A DNA stretch of 54,744 bases from positions 1 through 54,744 of the forward strand of contig JAOQAO010000150.1 of NCBI GenBank assembly GCA_025963485.1. Direction: 5' to 3'. Source of the stretch: Bacteroidota bacterium (GTDB lineage Bacteria; Bacteroidota; Bacteroidia; Chitinophagales; LD1). The notes beneath the pieces were generated by a model, which was not told the origin of the DNA, did not search any database, and was given only the letters and a program-made list of their open reading frames with translations. Shown piece after piece: positions 34,677-43,926 of the stretch. How positions within the stretch are numbered: the stretch's first letter is position 1; every line of letters begins with the position of its first letter. The position numbers and the translations under genes were made by a program.

Positions 34677-35300
34677 ATGAATGCACAAATTCTTTATGCC
34701 ATTGTCGCGGTGGTACTTTTGGGGGTCGCTATCGCTTTACAATTGAAATGGCACTTCATCAGTGACAATAGTACAGCAGTTCCCAGGCCATATAGTTTCG
34801 CGCGGGTCCAGCTCGTATGGTGGACCTTTATCGTGTTTGCTGCCTTTATCACGATACTGATCGCGACCGGGGAGATACCTACATTCAACGAATCAACTTT
34901 GATCCTCCTGGGTATCGGTATCCTTACTACCGGTACTGCTACTCTGATTGATATCTCTGACTCAAAGGCCGCGGCCACTACCGCGTCCATGAGAAATCTC
35001 AATGTCAATCAGGCCAGTGAAGGTTTTCTGCTGGATATCCTCTCTGATAAGGACGGTATCAGTATTCATCGCTTACAGGCATTTATTTTCAACCTGCTAT
35101 TTGGCGGCTGGTTCATTTATAAGTGCATCCTCGGTCTGCACGGTCTCGGTGTGGGCTGCTGTATGAGCGATATCAATGCTGTGATGCCTGTGATCACACC
35201 CAATAACCTCATCCTGCTGGGTCTTAGCTCCGGTGCTTATGTGGCACTAAAGACAGCAGAAAATAAATCGGCAATACCTGCTCCTATAAAAGGTAATTAA
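34677..35300 (+). CDS. Membrane protein with internally duplicated helix pairs
   Basis: 207 residues with about five hydrophobic helices: one N-terminal (YAIVAVVLLGVAIALQL) and two related pairs. The first pair is FARVQLVWWTFIVFAAFITI plus STLILLGIGILTTGTATLID; the second is IHRLQAFIFNLLFGGWFIYK plus NNLILLGLSSGAYVALK. The shared R-x-Q...W-T/F and LLG(I/L) elements show an internal duplication separated by a cytoplasmic linker with EGFLLDILSDKDG. I recall similar bacterial membrane proteins (xxRTQMxxW...LLGIS...SxGFLxDIL) but know of no function. It is the first gene of a tight three-gene run with 20- and 39-bp gaps. Confidence 0.8.
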   Translation: MNAQILYAIVAVVLLGVAIALQLKWHFISDNSTAVPRPYSFARVQLVWWTFIVFAAFITILIATGEIPTFNESTLILLGIGILTTGTATLIDISDSKAAATTASMRNLNVNQASEGFLLDILSDKDGISIHRLQAFIFNLLFGGWFIYKCILGLHGLGVGCCMSDINAVMPVITPNNLILLGLSSGAYVALKTAENKSAIPAPIKGN

Positions 35301-35320
35301 TAAATCCTAAAGACGGCAAC

Positions 35321-36214
35321 ATGAAAAAGTACAATATTTTAATAGTGCTGATATTTATGGTAACGGTAACTGTGACTATATCGGCTTGCTGCAAATGCGA
35401 AAAAAATATAGCAGGCTGTAAAGGTGAAGAGAAAAGTTCAGCTGCCAATGCCAGGAAATTTGATACCGTCACTACAGTGGCTAATCTTCGCATGGATACA
35501 TTTTATCTGAAGATCGGGGCTAAACATTATAAAATGATGAAAGTTCATCGTGACTCCGTAGCGTGGGATGAACACGATGGCACGATGGCCAGTGCCATGG
35601 CTGCTGCGAGGACCAGCACTGGCAGCAAAGCAGAGAAATGCACCAGCGATTATTTTGCCGGTACTGATCGCATGGACGCCAAGACGAGTATATTCAGGGG
35701 TAATGTGACCAGGTATAATACCATCAATGACCTCATCGCGGATCTGCCATCCGATGCGGATATGAAAGCACATGATCCTAAGATCACGAAATTGCCGACG
35801 AGTGAGAGAGTAGCCGAAGAGCAAAAGTACGTGAAGGTAAGTACCGCTTATATATATGGGATCTACCGTGAAAATGACAATGACTTCCACTGCATCGTCG
35901 GAAACGGAGAGGTCGGCGGAACCAGGATGAAACTATTCAATATTGAGTTTTCTGCTTTACCACCCAAAAATAGTCATGACTACGCTGATATGAATGATGT
36001 CCGCAGTCAGATCATTGAAAAATTTGGAGACCTCGCCTGTGGAGACGGTGCATTCAAACCTGTTGAGGAACTCATACCTGTTTCGATAGAGGGACCGCTT
36101 TTTTTTGATATAGATCATCCTGCCGGAGTGGTCGGTTTTTCGGCAGGAGGTATCACCTTTCATCCTAAAACGGCGTGGGAGATCCACCCGGTGGTTAAAC
36201 TTGATTTTCAATAG
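35321..36214 (+). CDS. Lipoprotein with C-terminal WEIHPV-type domain
   Basis: 297 residues. A lipoprotein signal ends TISAC (Cys23), followed by a Cys/Lys-rich stretch (CKCEKNIAGCKG). The middle holds CTSDYFAGTDRMDAK and a polar segment. The C-terminal ~125 residues read AYIYGIYRENDNDFHCIVGN, NIEFSALPPKNSH, IPVSIEGPLFFDIDHPAG and TAWEIHPVVKLDF. The order strand - DxH - SPR-like - GxxFFDxxH - WEIHPV is one I recognise from uncharacterised bacterial secreted or nuclease-associated proteins with an OB-like look; no function is established to my knowledge. It lies 20 bp after the duplicated membrane protein and 39 bp before the HExxE protein, so the three are probably one transcript. Confidence 0.78.
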   Translation: MKKYNILIVLIFMVTVTVTISACCKCEKNIAGCKGEEKSSAANARKFDTVTTVANLRMDTFYLKIGAKHYKMMKVHRDSVAWDEHDGTMASAMAAARTSTGSKAEKCTSDYFAGTDRMDAKTSIFRGNVTRYNTINDLIADLPSDADMKAHDPKITKLPTSERVAEEQKYVKVSTAYIYGIYRENDNDFHCIVGNGEVGGTRMKLFNIEFSALPPKNSHDYADMNDVRSQIIEKFGDLACGDGAFKPVEELIPVSIEGPLFFDIDHPAGVVGFSAGGITFHPKTAWEIHPVVKLDFQ

Positions 36215-36253
36215 TCACTGCAGTGCATGTTGATAACCCCCTGATATATATTT

Positions 36254-37063
36254 ATGCTGATACAACATATAGCGATCATAGACCGGACTGGCAATATTGA
36301 CCCGGCTACTCTGGCGCAGACTGCAGCAGCTCTGCAGAAACAAGCCACGCGTGATCTTGGTCCCATTTGGGGAGTAAAAGCCATTATTTCCGCTTTCCCT
36401 GATCTCGCCAGTGTGCCGGTGGGATATGCACCGGTGATCATCATGGATCAGCTGGACAGGCCAGACCTGCAAGGCTACCATCTGGATGATAATAACCAAC
36501 CGTATTCACTGGTGCTGTATGGTGACTCGTGGCAGCTGACATGCAGTCATGAGATATGTGAGATACTGGTCGATCCCTCTGGCAACAAAACTGTAACGTC
36601 GGGAAGCAAGGATCCAGCACAGGGCCGTGTCCAATATCTCGTCGAGGTCAGTGATCCCTGTCAGGATATTTCCTTTGGTTATTCTGTCAATGGCATTTGG
36701 CTGAGCGATTTTTATACTCCCAATTATTTCGATCCTGTGACTGCACCTGGAGTGCGTTACAGTTTTACCGGAGCTATTACAGAGCCCCTGCAGGTCTTGC
36801 AAAATGGCTATCTCACATGGTTCAACCCGGATGACGGGCAATGGTGCCAGATGAAGTTTTTTGGGGATGCACCAGAAATAGTAAAAGTGGAGGGCATGGA
36901 AGCAATCACCGGCGCTATACGATGCAAGATAGACAGGCTCACACAGAACACTCACAAAAAAACGCTCAAAAGAATTCATCACAAGCATATCACTGCCATA
37001 CATTCCGGCGAGGCCCGGGCCAGGCGATGGGAGCAGGAATTGAAAAAGCATTGGACCGGATAG
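36254..37063 (+). CDS. HExxE-motif zincin-like hypothetical protein
   Basis: 269 residues with no signal peptide. The core is IWGVKAIISAFPDLASVPVG, a strand-rich region (PVIIMDQLDRPDLQGYHLDD), the motif CSHEICEILVDPSGN (His99, Glu100, Glu103), YLVEVSDPCQD (Glu131) and GIWLSDFYTPNYFDP. This matches a widespread uncharacterised bacterial family with SHELCE...E-x-x-DPxE...VSxFxxPxWF. The HExxE plus downstream Glu/Asp look like a metallopeptidase-type zinc site, but catalysis is inferred only. A C-terminal basic tail (HKKTLKRIHHKHITAIHSGE) follows. The ATG at 36254 is kept because it gives the family N-terminus (IQHIAIIDRTGNI). Last gene of the three-gene run. Confidence 0.78.
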   Translation: MLIQHIAIIDRTGNIDPATLAQTAAALQKQATRDLGPIWGVKAIISAFPDLASVPVGYAPVIIMDQLDRPDLQGYHLDDNNQPYSLVLYGDSWQLTCSHEICEILVDPSGNKTVTSGSKDPAQGRVQYLVEVSDPCQDISFGYSVNGIWLSDFYTPNYFDPVTAPGVRYSFTGAITEPLQVLQNGYLTWFNPDDGQWCQMKFFGDAPEIVKVEGMEAITGAIRCKIDRLTQNTHKKTLKRIHHKHITAIHSGEARARRWEQELKKHWTG

Positions 37064-37071
37064 GTCAAAAC

Positions 37072-37105
37072 AAAAAAACAGCGCAAGGCTTGCACCCCGC
37101 GCTGT
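37072..37105 (-). terminator. Intrinsic terminator of the giant T9SS adhesin gene
   Basis: On the minus strand ACAGCGC (37105-37099) pairs with GCGCTGT (37084-37078), and a run of T follows to 37072. It lies about 30 nt past the adhesin stop codon; the plus-strand zincin-like gene ends 15 nt away and lacks a T run in its own direction. Confidence 0.75.
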
Positions 37106-37135
37106 CGAGAAAAACACTAAAACAAAACCCGATCT

Positions 37136-40100
37136 TTATTGTATGATTATCTTGGAGCCAAAGGATTCATTGGCTTGTGAGATGACGTTGACGATATATG
37201 TGCCGGAGGGCAGGTTGAGAGCGGGTATTTTATAACCTTGCTCGTTGGATGGTTCGTATTTGTATACCGGCTGGCCGAGGGCGTCGGTGATGGTGATGAG
37301 TTTGATACCATCCGCTGTGCCTGCGAGTGCTATGTTGAGTGGTTTGCCGGTATGTAGCGGGTTGGGATAGAGGGTCATGACCGTCGTACTATGTTGTGCT
37401 GCGCCGAACTCCACCTCTGTGACATCTGAGTATTCATAGTGGCCATCCATATCCACTTGTTTCAGGCGGTAGTAGTTGGCTCCCTCCAGGGGCTGGTCGT
37501 CTACGAGTGTGTAATCGATATTGTCATTGCTATTACCTGCACCTTTCACCTCGCCTATCTTGAACCACTCCGTCGCATTATCCGAGCGCTCTATTTCGAA
37601 ACGGTCGTTATTGATCTCAGACACAGTGGTCCATTTGAGCAATGAAGCGTGTTCGTCCCTTTTTTCTGCTGTGAAATATTCCAGTTTGACAGGCAGTGCG
37701 CCTCCGGTCCAGGTGACCGTATATGTATGCGTCGTTGGATTGGTCTTGCCTGCTGAATCAATATAAGCAAAAGCGAAGGCCGCATTGATAGAAGACACTC
37801 CTTCAAATTTAATTTTCAGTCTGGTGAAGTTGAAGGTGTTTATCACCCTGTATCCCTTCACTGCCTCATTGGTATCGAGCGTATTATTAGCGTTGCTATC
37901 GTAGAAAAGTATATTGCTATGCATATTGGCGACACTCGATACGACGAATGATCCTTTATCCACGCCATCTTCCGGATCTGTCCAGGTAACATTGCCGAGA
38001 CCTGCTGCTGTGGTGAGCGATTTGATGGTATGGCGGGGAGGGCGGCTGATGGTGTATTGCTGATTGACCGGCGGTGCGAGCCTGTCGAAGCCGATCATCA
38101 TGCCTGTGATATTGCTCGTGCCTGTTTTGACAGGTATGAGTTCGTTTGCGTTATTGTATACTCCGGTGCCTGCGAGGTTGTTTGTTCCATATTGGCCCAG
38201 CGTGCCGAGCCAGTTTGCTGGCCACGATGCGGCAGGTACCACTGCGCCTGCTGTGGGATTGACAGTGCTCATACGTATGGTCATGCCTGATGTAGACGGG
38301 AGTATATTGCCCACTGTGAATGAGCCATTGGCTGCGACTAGGCCGGAGTTGATCACGAGTCCATTCGTATCTGCGATCACCGCGTAGACTGTCTGGCCAA
38401 AACTGCTCACAGTATCCCTTGCATTCACCACTCCCTTGCCAGTACCGTCATCAAATATGCTACCGCTCACCGATACACAATTCACAAATGAAACTGCCGC
38501 CGATGAGGTGGCCGTACAGGTATTACTACCGGTGATGGTGACATTGTATGTTCCTGCTTTGGCTGCTGTGCCGCTGGTGATGGTATATATATTGGACGTA
38601 GAGGTGAAGCTGGATGGACCGCTCCAGGCGTATGTGAGTGGCGCACCAGCGCTAGGTGTAGCAGTGACAGTGATATTGCCGCCCATGCATGCGGGACCGG
38701 ATGTAGTGATGGTAGCCGTTGGTGCAGGTTTCACTGTGATGGTCACGGTGTAGCCGAGGCCGCTACAGTTATTGGATGGTACGACTGTGTATGTAGCTGT
38801 GGCATCGGCACCTGACGTATTGATGAGGGCCTGGCCTACAACTGCAACGGCTGTACTCTGCGCACTGGCACCTGTGATGCTGCCTGCAGGTGACACGACA
38901 GGTGCGGTCCATGTGTATGTCGTGCCTGCCGGGAGATTAGTAGGTGTCGCGTTGAATGAACTATTGGAGCATATCGTGATCGCCGATGGTGCCTGCACAG
39001 GATTGGATACGCCCATGGCAAAACCCTGGAGCCCGCCCGCCACGGTAGAGAAACTGAAACTGGTCGGATTGTTTGTAGATACGAGGCGTGAGCGTGCATT
39101 GGCCGGGCCGGTGCCGGTCCATACCAGGGTACTGGTGCCGATACCGATCTCGGACGGTACGCTGCCGATACCCGGTGGTGTGATCGTGTCATAGTCAAAC
39201 CATACGGTGCCATTGCTCACGAGTGTATCGCGCTCGGCATTATCCGTACTTTCTGCATCGAGGCCGAGCAGGGTGAAGTTATTGATCGTAGCTCCGAGTG
39301 AGTCCTTCATCTGTATGTTTGAGAAAATAACCTTGGAGTAGCCGCTGGCCGGTGTGTAGAGTACTGTCTTGCCCGTGAGGCCTGTATATCCGCTTTGGCC
39401 GAAGGCCGCACCGGACCATGTCGGCGCTGTCACAGCGGTGAAATTACCGGCGGTGCGCGTGATCGTCATCGTGAGCATGTTGCCGTTTTTGAGTATCCAG
39501 GTATGGTTTTGTCCTCCGGCGCCTGCTACGGCATCATTGTAGTGATCGAAGCGCAGTATCTGGGTACATGGTGCGTCAGATGATCCGCCGCCATTGGCGC
39601 CCACAGTGGTAGAGTCGACGCAGCTGGCATCGACAATGACAGTAGCGGAGGCAGTAGCAGTACAGGTATTATTATCAGTCACGGTCACGTTGTAGGTGCC
39701 CCCATTTGTAGTGGTGGCATTGTTTACTGAGGACGATGCTGATGTGGAGGTGAAGCCCGCAGGTCCGCTCCATGAGTAGGTATATGAAGCAGCGCCTGAT
39801 GCGCTCGCCAGCAGTGTGATAGATGTGCCTATACATGCAGGAGTATTGGATGAAGCGCTGAGGGTAGGGTTGGCGCGCACAGTCACCACTCCGTTGGCAG
39901 TGGCTGTACAGGTATTAGCAGCAGTGACTGTCACTGTATATGTGCCCGCTGTAGATGTAGTGATAGATGCTGACGTCGCAGCGGTGCTCCATAGATAGGT
40001 ACCGCCTCCTGTCGCTGTAAGCGTAGCAGTAGCACCGGCGCAAATGGTCGGACTATTGACCGTAGGAGAGGGAGCGGTATTGACGGTCACTGTCCCGCTG

Positions 40101-42382
40101 GCCGATGCGGTACATCCGCTGGCAGTGGTCACAGTGACGCGATAGGTGCCCGCAGTGGATGTCGATATAGATGATGTGGTAGCGGCAGTGCTCCACAGAT
40201 AAGTACCGCCTCCTGTAACTGTGAGGGTCGCAGAGGCGCCCGAGCATATCGTTGCGCTGTTCACCGTAGGTGTAGGCAGTGCATTGACCGTCACAGTGCC
40301 ACTGGCTGTGGCTGTACAGGTATTGGCTGCGGTGACTGTCACCGTGTAGGTGCCCGCTGTAGATGTCGTGATAGATGTAGTAGTTGCAGTTGTATTCCAC
40401 AGGTATGTGCCTCCGCCGGTAGCGGTCAGTGTAGCTGTAGCTCCTGTGCAGATCGCAGGGCTATTGACTGTAGGGGTGGGTTTAGCATTGACAGTGACGA
40501 CGCGTATCGAGGTGTCTGTACACCCTGCGGCGTTAGTCACTGTGACTATATATGTGCCCGAGGTCGTCGCTGCGATGGCCGTCATACTGGCTCCTGTGCT
40601 CCAGAGATAGGTGCCGCCACCAGATGCAGTGAGTGTCACGCTGCCTCCTGTGCAAAATGTCGTCGCACCCGACACAGTAGTCGTCGCTGTCGGGCTTGCA
40701 TTCACAGTCACGACTTTGATCGCGGTATCTTTGCAGCCTGCTGCATTGGTCACGGTGACGATATATGTATTGGATGAAGATGCTGTGATAGCGGCTGTGC
40801 TCGCGCCGGTGCTCCACAGGTATGTACCACCACCTGATGCGGTGAGTGTCACGCTGCCCGGTGCGCAGAATGTCATCGCCCCAGATGCAGTGATCACCGC
40901 ATTCGGTACGGCGTTTGCATTGACTGCTTTGCTCGCCGTGGCGGTGCAGCCCATATCGCTGGTCACCGTCACTGTATAGGTGCCGCCGGCGGAAGCTGTG
41001 ATCGCCTGCGTGGTGGCGGTGGTATTCCATGCATAGGATACTCCTGCCGATGCCGTGAGCGTAGTACCCACGCCTGCACAGAAAGTAGCTGTGCCTGTCA
41101 CCGTGGCTGTGAAGGACGCTATCGGCAAACTGCTCGTAAGCGGAGAGGTCGTATTGAACATGGTGCATGCACCTGTTCCATTATAAGAGAAGATACGATA
41201 GTATACGTTCTTGCCGCAGTTGGTAGTAGCCGGGGGGATATCATCGGTGAAGTTCTTGGTGCCTGTGCTGCCTCCTGTGACCTTCGCTGCTACAGTACAA
41301 CTGCCTATGGCGTCACCCACGGAGTAGGCCGTGTTATTGACAGGATTGCAGCCCGGAGCTACAGTGCCCACATAGCGCAGTACGATATAGCCGGCGATAG
41401 AGGCAGATGGTGCAGTGAAGCTGCCATTGACAGTGTTGCCGCTGATAGATCCCGCTATGGCTGTTGGTTGCTGAGTAGGAGTGGCAGGGGCCCCTGTCGC
41501 GCCATTGCTCATGCAGCAGGCGGGCGTGGGGCTGATGGTCATGGCATAGCCGCTTCCGTTGAATGTACCCGCGCCCGAGATCAAGCCACCTACCGTGACT
41601 GAATTGCAACCGGATGTACCGGTAGCTTTGATAGTAGCGCTGCTATTGGAAGTATATGCACCCCCCACGGAGAAAGCGCCATTGAGATTGATCGTACCAT
41701 TATTGGCCACGCTGCCTGTCACGGTGACACCATTGATGAAGGATGCAACAGCTCCACTGTTTTGTGAGAAAGAACCGCTGATCGTAGAGGGGCCGTCGAT
41801 GGTCAGTGTACCATTGTTGGTCACACTGCCGCTAATGGTTTGCGAAGTGCCTGTGAGTGTCATGGTCGCTCCGCTATTGAGTGTGAAACCTGCTATAGTG
41901 ATAGCGCCATTATTTGTCAAAACATATCCGCTGGGAAATGTAGGTGTGCCCAGGATGGCAGTTCCTCCGGAGTTGATGGTGAGTGAACCTCCGTTGACTG
42001 TATATGATGATGGATGGAAAGTGCCGCCGCTGTATGTAGTGATAGCTCCGCCGTTTTGTGTCATACTACCCGTGTATGATCCGTATATACTCATCGCAGC
42101 ACCGGTGGGTATAGTGACTGCGGTTGAGACAGTCGTGGCAGGTCCGATGCATAGGGTGCCTCCGGTCATAATGATAGCCTTCGTAAACGTACCCGCATAG
42201 TTAATGCATACTACTTGTCCAGTGGCGATAGTGACGGCGGAGGTGTTTGTCGTGATCGTCGAGGTACATCCTGTACACTGTGCGAACGCCATACTGAAAG
42301 ATACTACGATCAGTATAGCCAGTAGCAGTAGTTGCAGGAAGCCACGGCGCAATGGTGAAGGGCAGGGGTAGGGGTACTTCAT
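37136..42382 (-). CDS. Giant T9SS-secreted Ig-repeat adhesin
   Basis: 1748 residues from ATG 42382. A basic N-region (YPYPCPSPLRRGF) and hydrophobic core ending SMAFAQ form the signal peptide. Then follow a beta-helix-like region of short NNGTI/NGGSLT repeats (~30-290), an Fn3-like module (PTAIAGSISGNTVNGSFTAP), seven or more Ig-like repeats of ~75 residues (ICTGATATLTATGGGTYLWN...TVTVTAANTCTATASG), a CshA-like non-repetitive module (RFDHYNDAVAGAGGQNHTWI), two more Ig-like modules, and a C-terminal T9SS type A domain (TLYPNPLHTGKPLNIALAGT). The start is moved 63 nt inside the longest frame because the extra residues do not belong to the signal peptide. It is a surface or secreted adhesin; no catalytic motif was seen. 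Confidence 0.9.
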   Translation of the reverse strand: MKYPYPCPSPLRRGFLQLLLLAILIVVSFSMAFAQCTGCTSTITTNTSAVTIATGQVVCINYAGTFTKAIIMTGGTLCIGPATTVSTAVTIPTGAAMSIYGSYTGSMTQNGGAITTYSGGTFHPSSYTVNGGSLTINSGGTAILGTPTFPSGYVLTNNGAITIAGFTLNSGATMTLTGTSQTISGSVTNNGTLTIDGPSTISGSFSQNSGAVASFINGVTVTGSVANNGTINLNGAFSVGGAYTSNSSATIKATGTSGCNSVTVGGLISGAGTFNGSGYAMTISPTPACCMSNGATGAPATPTQQPTAIAGSISGNTVNGSFTAPSASIAGYIVLRYVGTVAPGCNPVNNTAYSVGDAIGSCTVAAKVTGGSTGTKNFTDDIPPATTNCGKNVYYRIFSYNGTGACTMFNTTSPLTSSLPIASFTATVTGTATFCAGVGTTLTASAGVSYAWNTTATTQAITASAGGTYTVTVTSDMGCTATASKAVNANAVPNAVITASGAMTFCAPGSVTLTASGGGTYLWSTGASTAAITASSSNTYIVTVTNAAGCKDTAIKVVTVNASPTATTTVSGATTFCTGGSVTLTASGGGTYLWSTGASMTAIAATTSGTYIVTVTNAAGCTDTSIRVVTVNAKPTPTVNSPAICTGATATLTATGGGTYLWNTTATTTSITTSTAGTYTVTVTAANTCTATASGTVTVNALPTPTVNSATICSGASATLTVTGGGTYLWSTAATTSSISTSTAGTYRVTVTTASGCTASASGTVTVNTAPSPTVNSPTICAGATATLTATGGGTYLWSTAATSASITTSTAGTYTVTVTAANTCTATANGVVTVRANPTLSASSNTPACIGTSITLLASASGAASYTYSWSGPAGFTSTSASSSVNNATTTNGGTYNVTVTDNNTCTATASATVIVDASCVDSTTVGANGGGSSDAPCTQILRFDHYNDAVAGAGGQNHTWILKNGNMLTMTITRTAGNFTAVTAPTWSGAAFGQSGYTGLTGKTVLYTPASGYSKVIFSNIQMKDSLGATINNFTLLGLDAESTDNAERDTLVSNGTVWFDYDTITPPGIGSVPSEIGIGTSTLVWTGTGPANARSRLVSTNNPTSFSFSTVAGGLQGFAMGVSNPVQAPSAITICSNSSFNATPTNLPAGTTYTWTAPVVSPAGSITGASAQSTAVAVVGQALINTSGADATATYTVVPSNNCSGLGYTVTITVKPAPTATITTSGPACMGGNITVTATPSAGAPLTYAWSGPSSFTSTSNIYTITSGTAAKAGTYNVTITGSNTCTATSSAAVSFVNCVSVSGSIFDDGTGKGVVNARDTVSSFGQTVYAVIADTNGLVINSGLVAANGSFTVGNILPSTSGMTIRMSTVNPTAGAVVPAASWPANWLGTLGQYGTNNLAGTGVYNNANELIPVKTGTSNITGMMIGFDRLAPPVNQQYTISRPPRHTIKSLTTAAGLGNVTWTDPEDGVDKGSFVVSSVANMHSNILFYDSNANNTLDTNEAVKGYRVINTFNFTRLKIKFEGVSSINAAFAFAYIDSAGKTNPTTHTYTVTWTGGALPVKLEYFTAEKRDEHASLLKWTTVSEINNDRFEIERSDNATEWFKIGEVKGAGNSNDNIDYTLVDDQPLEGANYYRLKQVDMDGHYEYSDVTEVEFGAAQHSTTVMTLYPNPLHTGKPLNIALAGTADGIKLITITDALGQPVYKYEPSNEQGYKIPALNLPSGTYIVNVISQANESFGSKIIIQ

Positions 42383-42693
42383 TTTTTTAGTCGTGTTTGT
42401 AGTGAGGATCGGGGTCACTATCGGGTACTGATTCTTAAATTGCATCGGGGTCGGATTTTTGATCCCGTACGTTTACGCAGCTATTGGATATTAGCTTCAA
42501 GAACAATCCATTACATTACAAGGGGGCTATTGTAAACGCCAAGTCGTACTTTGTTTATCAGAAAAAAAATGCAAATACTGACATTCGTTATGTGTTTGAG
42601 CACTCTCCGGCGAATGCTTTGGATGTTTCGGCGAATGCTATTGACAAATGTCTCATAACCTATCATATTACCTTTGATCCCTAAATCGTATAG
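42383..42693. other. Divergent promoter region
   Basis: A 311-bp AT-rich gap between the giant adhesin (minus) and the small T9SS protein (plus). It carries the TACCTTTG box at 42669 for the plus-strand gene. The short imperfect repeat CGGCGAATGCT occurs twice (near 42608 and 42629). A 66-aa plus-strand frame here has no coding character. Confidence 0.5.
42669..42676 (+). promoter_or_regulatory. Putative -7 box of the 42694-43263 gene
   Basis: TACCTTTG, a perfect TAnnTTTG match, 17 nt before the ATG at 42694. Confidence 0.5.
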
Positions 42694-43263
42694 ATGAAAC
42701 CCTTATTGCTGATAGCTGTATTTATAACTGGCGCTTTGCATGCGCAGACATGGACTCACGTAGATATCCCTAATGATTTTTGCGATCAGGCGACTATCGT
42801 CTTTGATCTGGTTTCAGACGATTCTGTGACTTTGGATGTCCATAACAGGGGAGGAGATATTGTTCAGGTTTTTTGCGCAAACAAACCCCTGGCTGCGGGG
42901 CACTATGAGGTCACGCTGGAGGGAGAATCGCTCGCACCAGAGATATATACCATCCGGTATAGTGATACGCATACTCAAATAGCAAAGCAGGTGACCAAAG
43001 CCTGTGCGACCGGCATCTCAGATCCAAAGCCGCTAAAATCAATTGGCGTATATCCCAATCCCGGTTATGATATTGTAACTGTTCCGATAGAAGGAATCAA
43101 GCAGATAGTGCTCACCGATCTCGGCGGGCGGATATGCAAGTCTATTAATACAACAGAAAAGATGATCTCCATTTCTGAACTTGCTGCAGGGGATTACGTA
43201 CTTAGTGTTTTCGATCACTCAGGGGTGCTGATGGGTTCGGCAAAAATTACAAAAGATAAGTAG
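42694..43263 (+). CDS. Small secreted protein with T9SS type A sorting domain
   Basis: 189 residues. Signal peptide LLLIAVFITGALHAQ, then a ~90-residue beta-rich domain (IPNDFCDQATIVFDLVSDDS, HYEVTLEGESLAPEIYTIRY) and a C-terminal sorting domain (IGVYPNPGYDIVTVPIEGI, LTDLGGRICKSINT, AAGDYVLSVFDHSGVLMGSA). The body resembles a FlgD-Ig-like fold in length, but I do not recognise it. The protein is exported through T9SS. A short hairpin (TCCATA-AGGAA-TATGGA) follows the stop, without a T run. Confidence 0.85.
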   Translation: MKPLLLIAVFITGALHAQTWTHVDIPNDFCDQATIVFDLVSDDSVTLDVHNRGGDIVQVFCANKPLAAGHYEVTLEGESLAPEIYTIRYSDTHTQIAKQVTKACATGISDPKPLKSIGVYPNPGYDIVTVPIEGIKQIVLTDLGGRICKSINTTEKMISISELAAGDYVLSVFDHSGVLMGSAKITKDK

Positions 43264-43318
43264 TAACATTTCCATAAGGAATATGGAGGTCTATATCGTT
43301 TGTTTTTAAAACCTTTCC

Positions 43319-43326
43319 TATCTTTA
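43319..43326 (+). promoter_or_regulatory. Putative promoter of the lipocalin-like lipoprotein gene
   Basis: TATCTTTA (one change from TAnnTTTG) lies 33 nt before the ATG at 43360, and TTTG at 43299-43302 lies 16 nt upstream of it, slightly short of the usual spacing. Confidence 0.4.
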
Positions 43327-43359
43327 ACGCTTACTCCTATTCCTAAACAAGAAATCGTA

Positions 43360-43791
43360 ATGCAGGTCAGGCCTCTTTTATTAGCGCTTATATTTATTTC
43401 TGGCAGTGTCTGCCTCATATCATGCGGCAAGGCTGCCGACACCACACCCAAAATAACCGGCTCGTGGGATGAGGCCAGTATACATGAGATAGACCAGACC
43501 GACCATGTCACTACCAGTGACAACCTGCAGCATGTGCCACCGGGCTTCAACCTGTTGCAGATCAATACTGACGGCACCTATACTTTATACCCGCAGGGGG
43601 CCTCGTCTACGAGCGGTACTTATACTTATAGCGGAGGTCGGTTAGCCCTGATCAGTGCATCACATCCGGCAGGCGACTGGTATGATGTGGATTCGCTGGA
43701 ACCCTACAAAATGAGTATCCGTAAAGTTGATACTGTCAGCTCAGGCAGCCCGCTGATGACCCGGGATATTACCTTATCTTACACCAAGTAG
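43360..43791 (+). CDS. Lipocalin-like lipoprotein
   Basis: 143 residues. A lipoprotein signal ends CLISC (Cys22). The mature part begins ITGSWDEASIHEIDQTD and continues FNLLQINTDGTYTLYPQGAS, SSTSGTYTYSGGRLALISAS and TRDITLSYTK. The G-x-W start, the central F-x-x-DGTY strand and the closing strand are the pattern of short Bacteroidota lipocalin-like lipoproteins. The ligand is unknown. The frame opens further upstream at 43300, but the ATG at 43360 begins the lipoprotein signal directly. A terminator follows after about 130 nt. Confidence 0.82.
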   Translation: MQVRPLLLALIFISGSVCLISCGKAADTTPKITGSWDEASIHEIDQTDHVTTSDNLQHVPPGFNLLQINTDGTYTLYPQGASSTSGTYTYSGGRLALISASHPAGDWYDVDSLEPYKMSIRKVDTVSSGSPLMTRDITLSYTK

Positions 43792-43827
43792 ATCAGGTAT
43801 AGTTTCTATAGCTTCATTTCCAGCACC

Positions 43828-43880
43828 TTATTCCGGCAGGATGAATAGAATGTAGCGTCCTTGTCTACTTCTGCCTCACC
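43828..43880 (-). pseudogene. 53-bp remnant of a histidine-kinase C-terminus
   Basis: On the minus strand this reads GEAEVDKDATFY and, after restoring one lost T, FILPE and a TAA at 43828. The intact kinase at 49129-50499 ends AEAEVDKGATFYFTLPE, so 14 of 17 residues match. Nothing upstream of it resembles the rest of a kinase. It marks an eroded paralogue in this gap. Confidence 0.7.
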
Positions 43881-43926
43881 ATTTTCAATGTCATTTTTAC
43901 ATTAATTTATTGCATAATAAAGCATC

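Noticed and set aside
42484-42684. A 66-codon plus-strand frame between divergent genes
   Set aside because: Low-complexity AT-rich sequence overlapping the promoter box of the next gene; no coding character.
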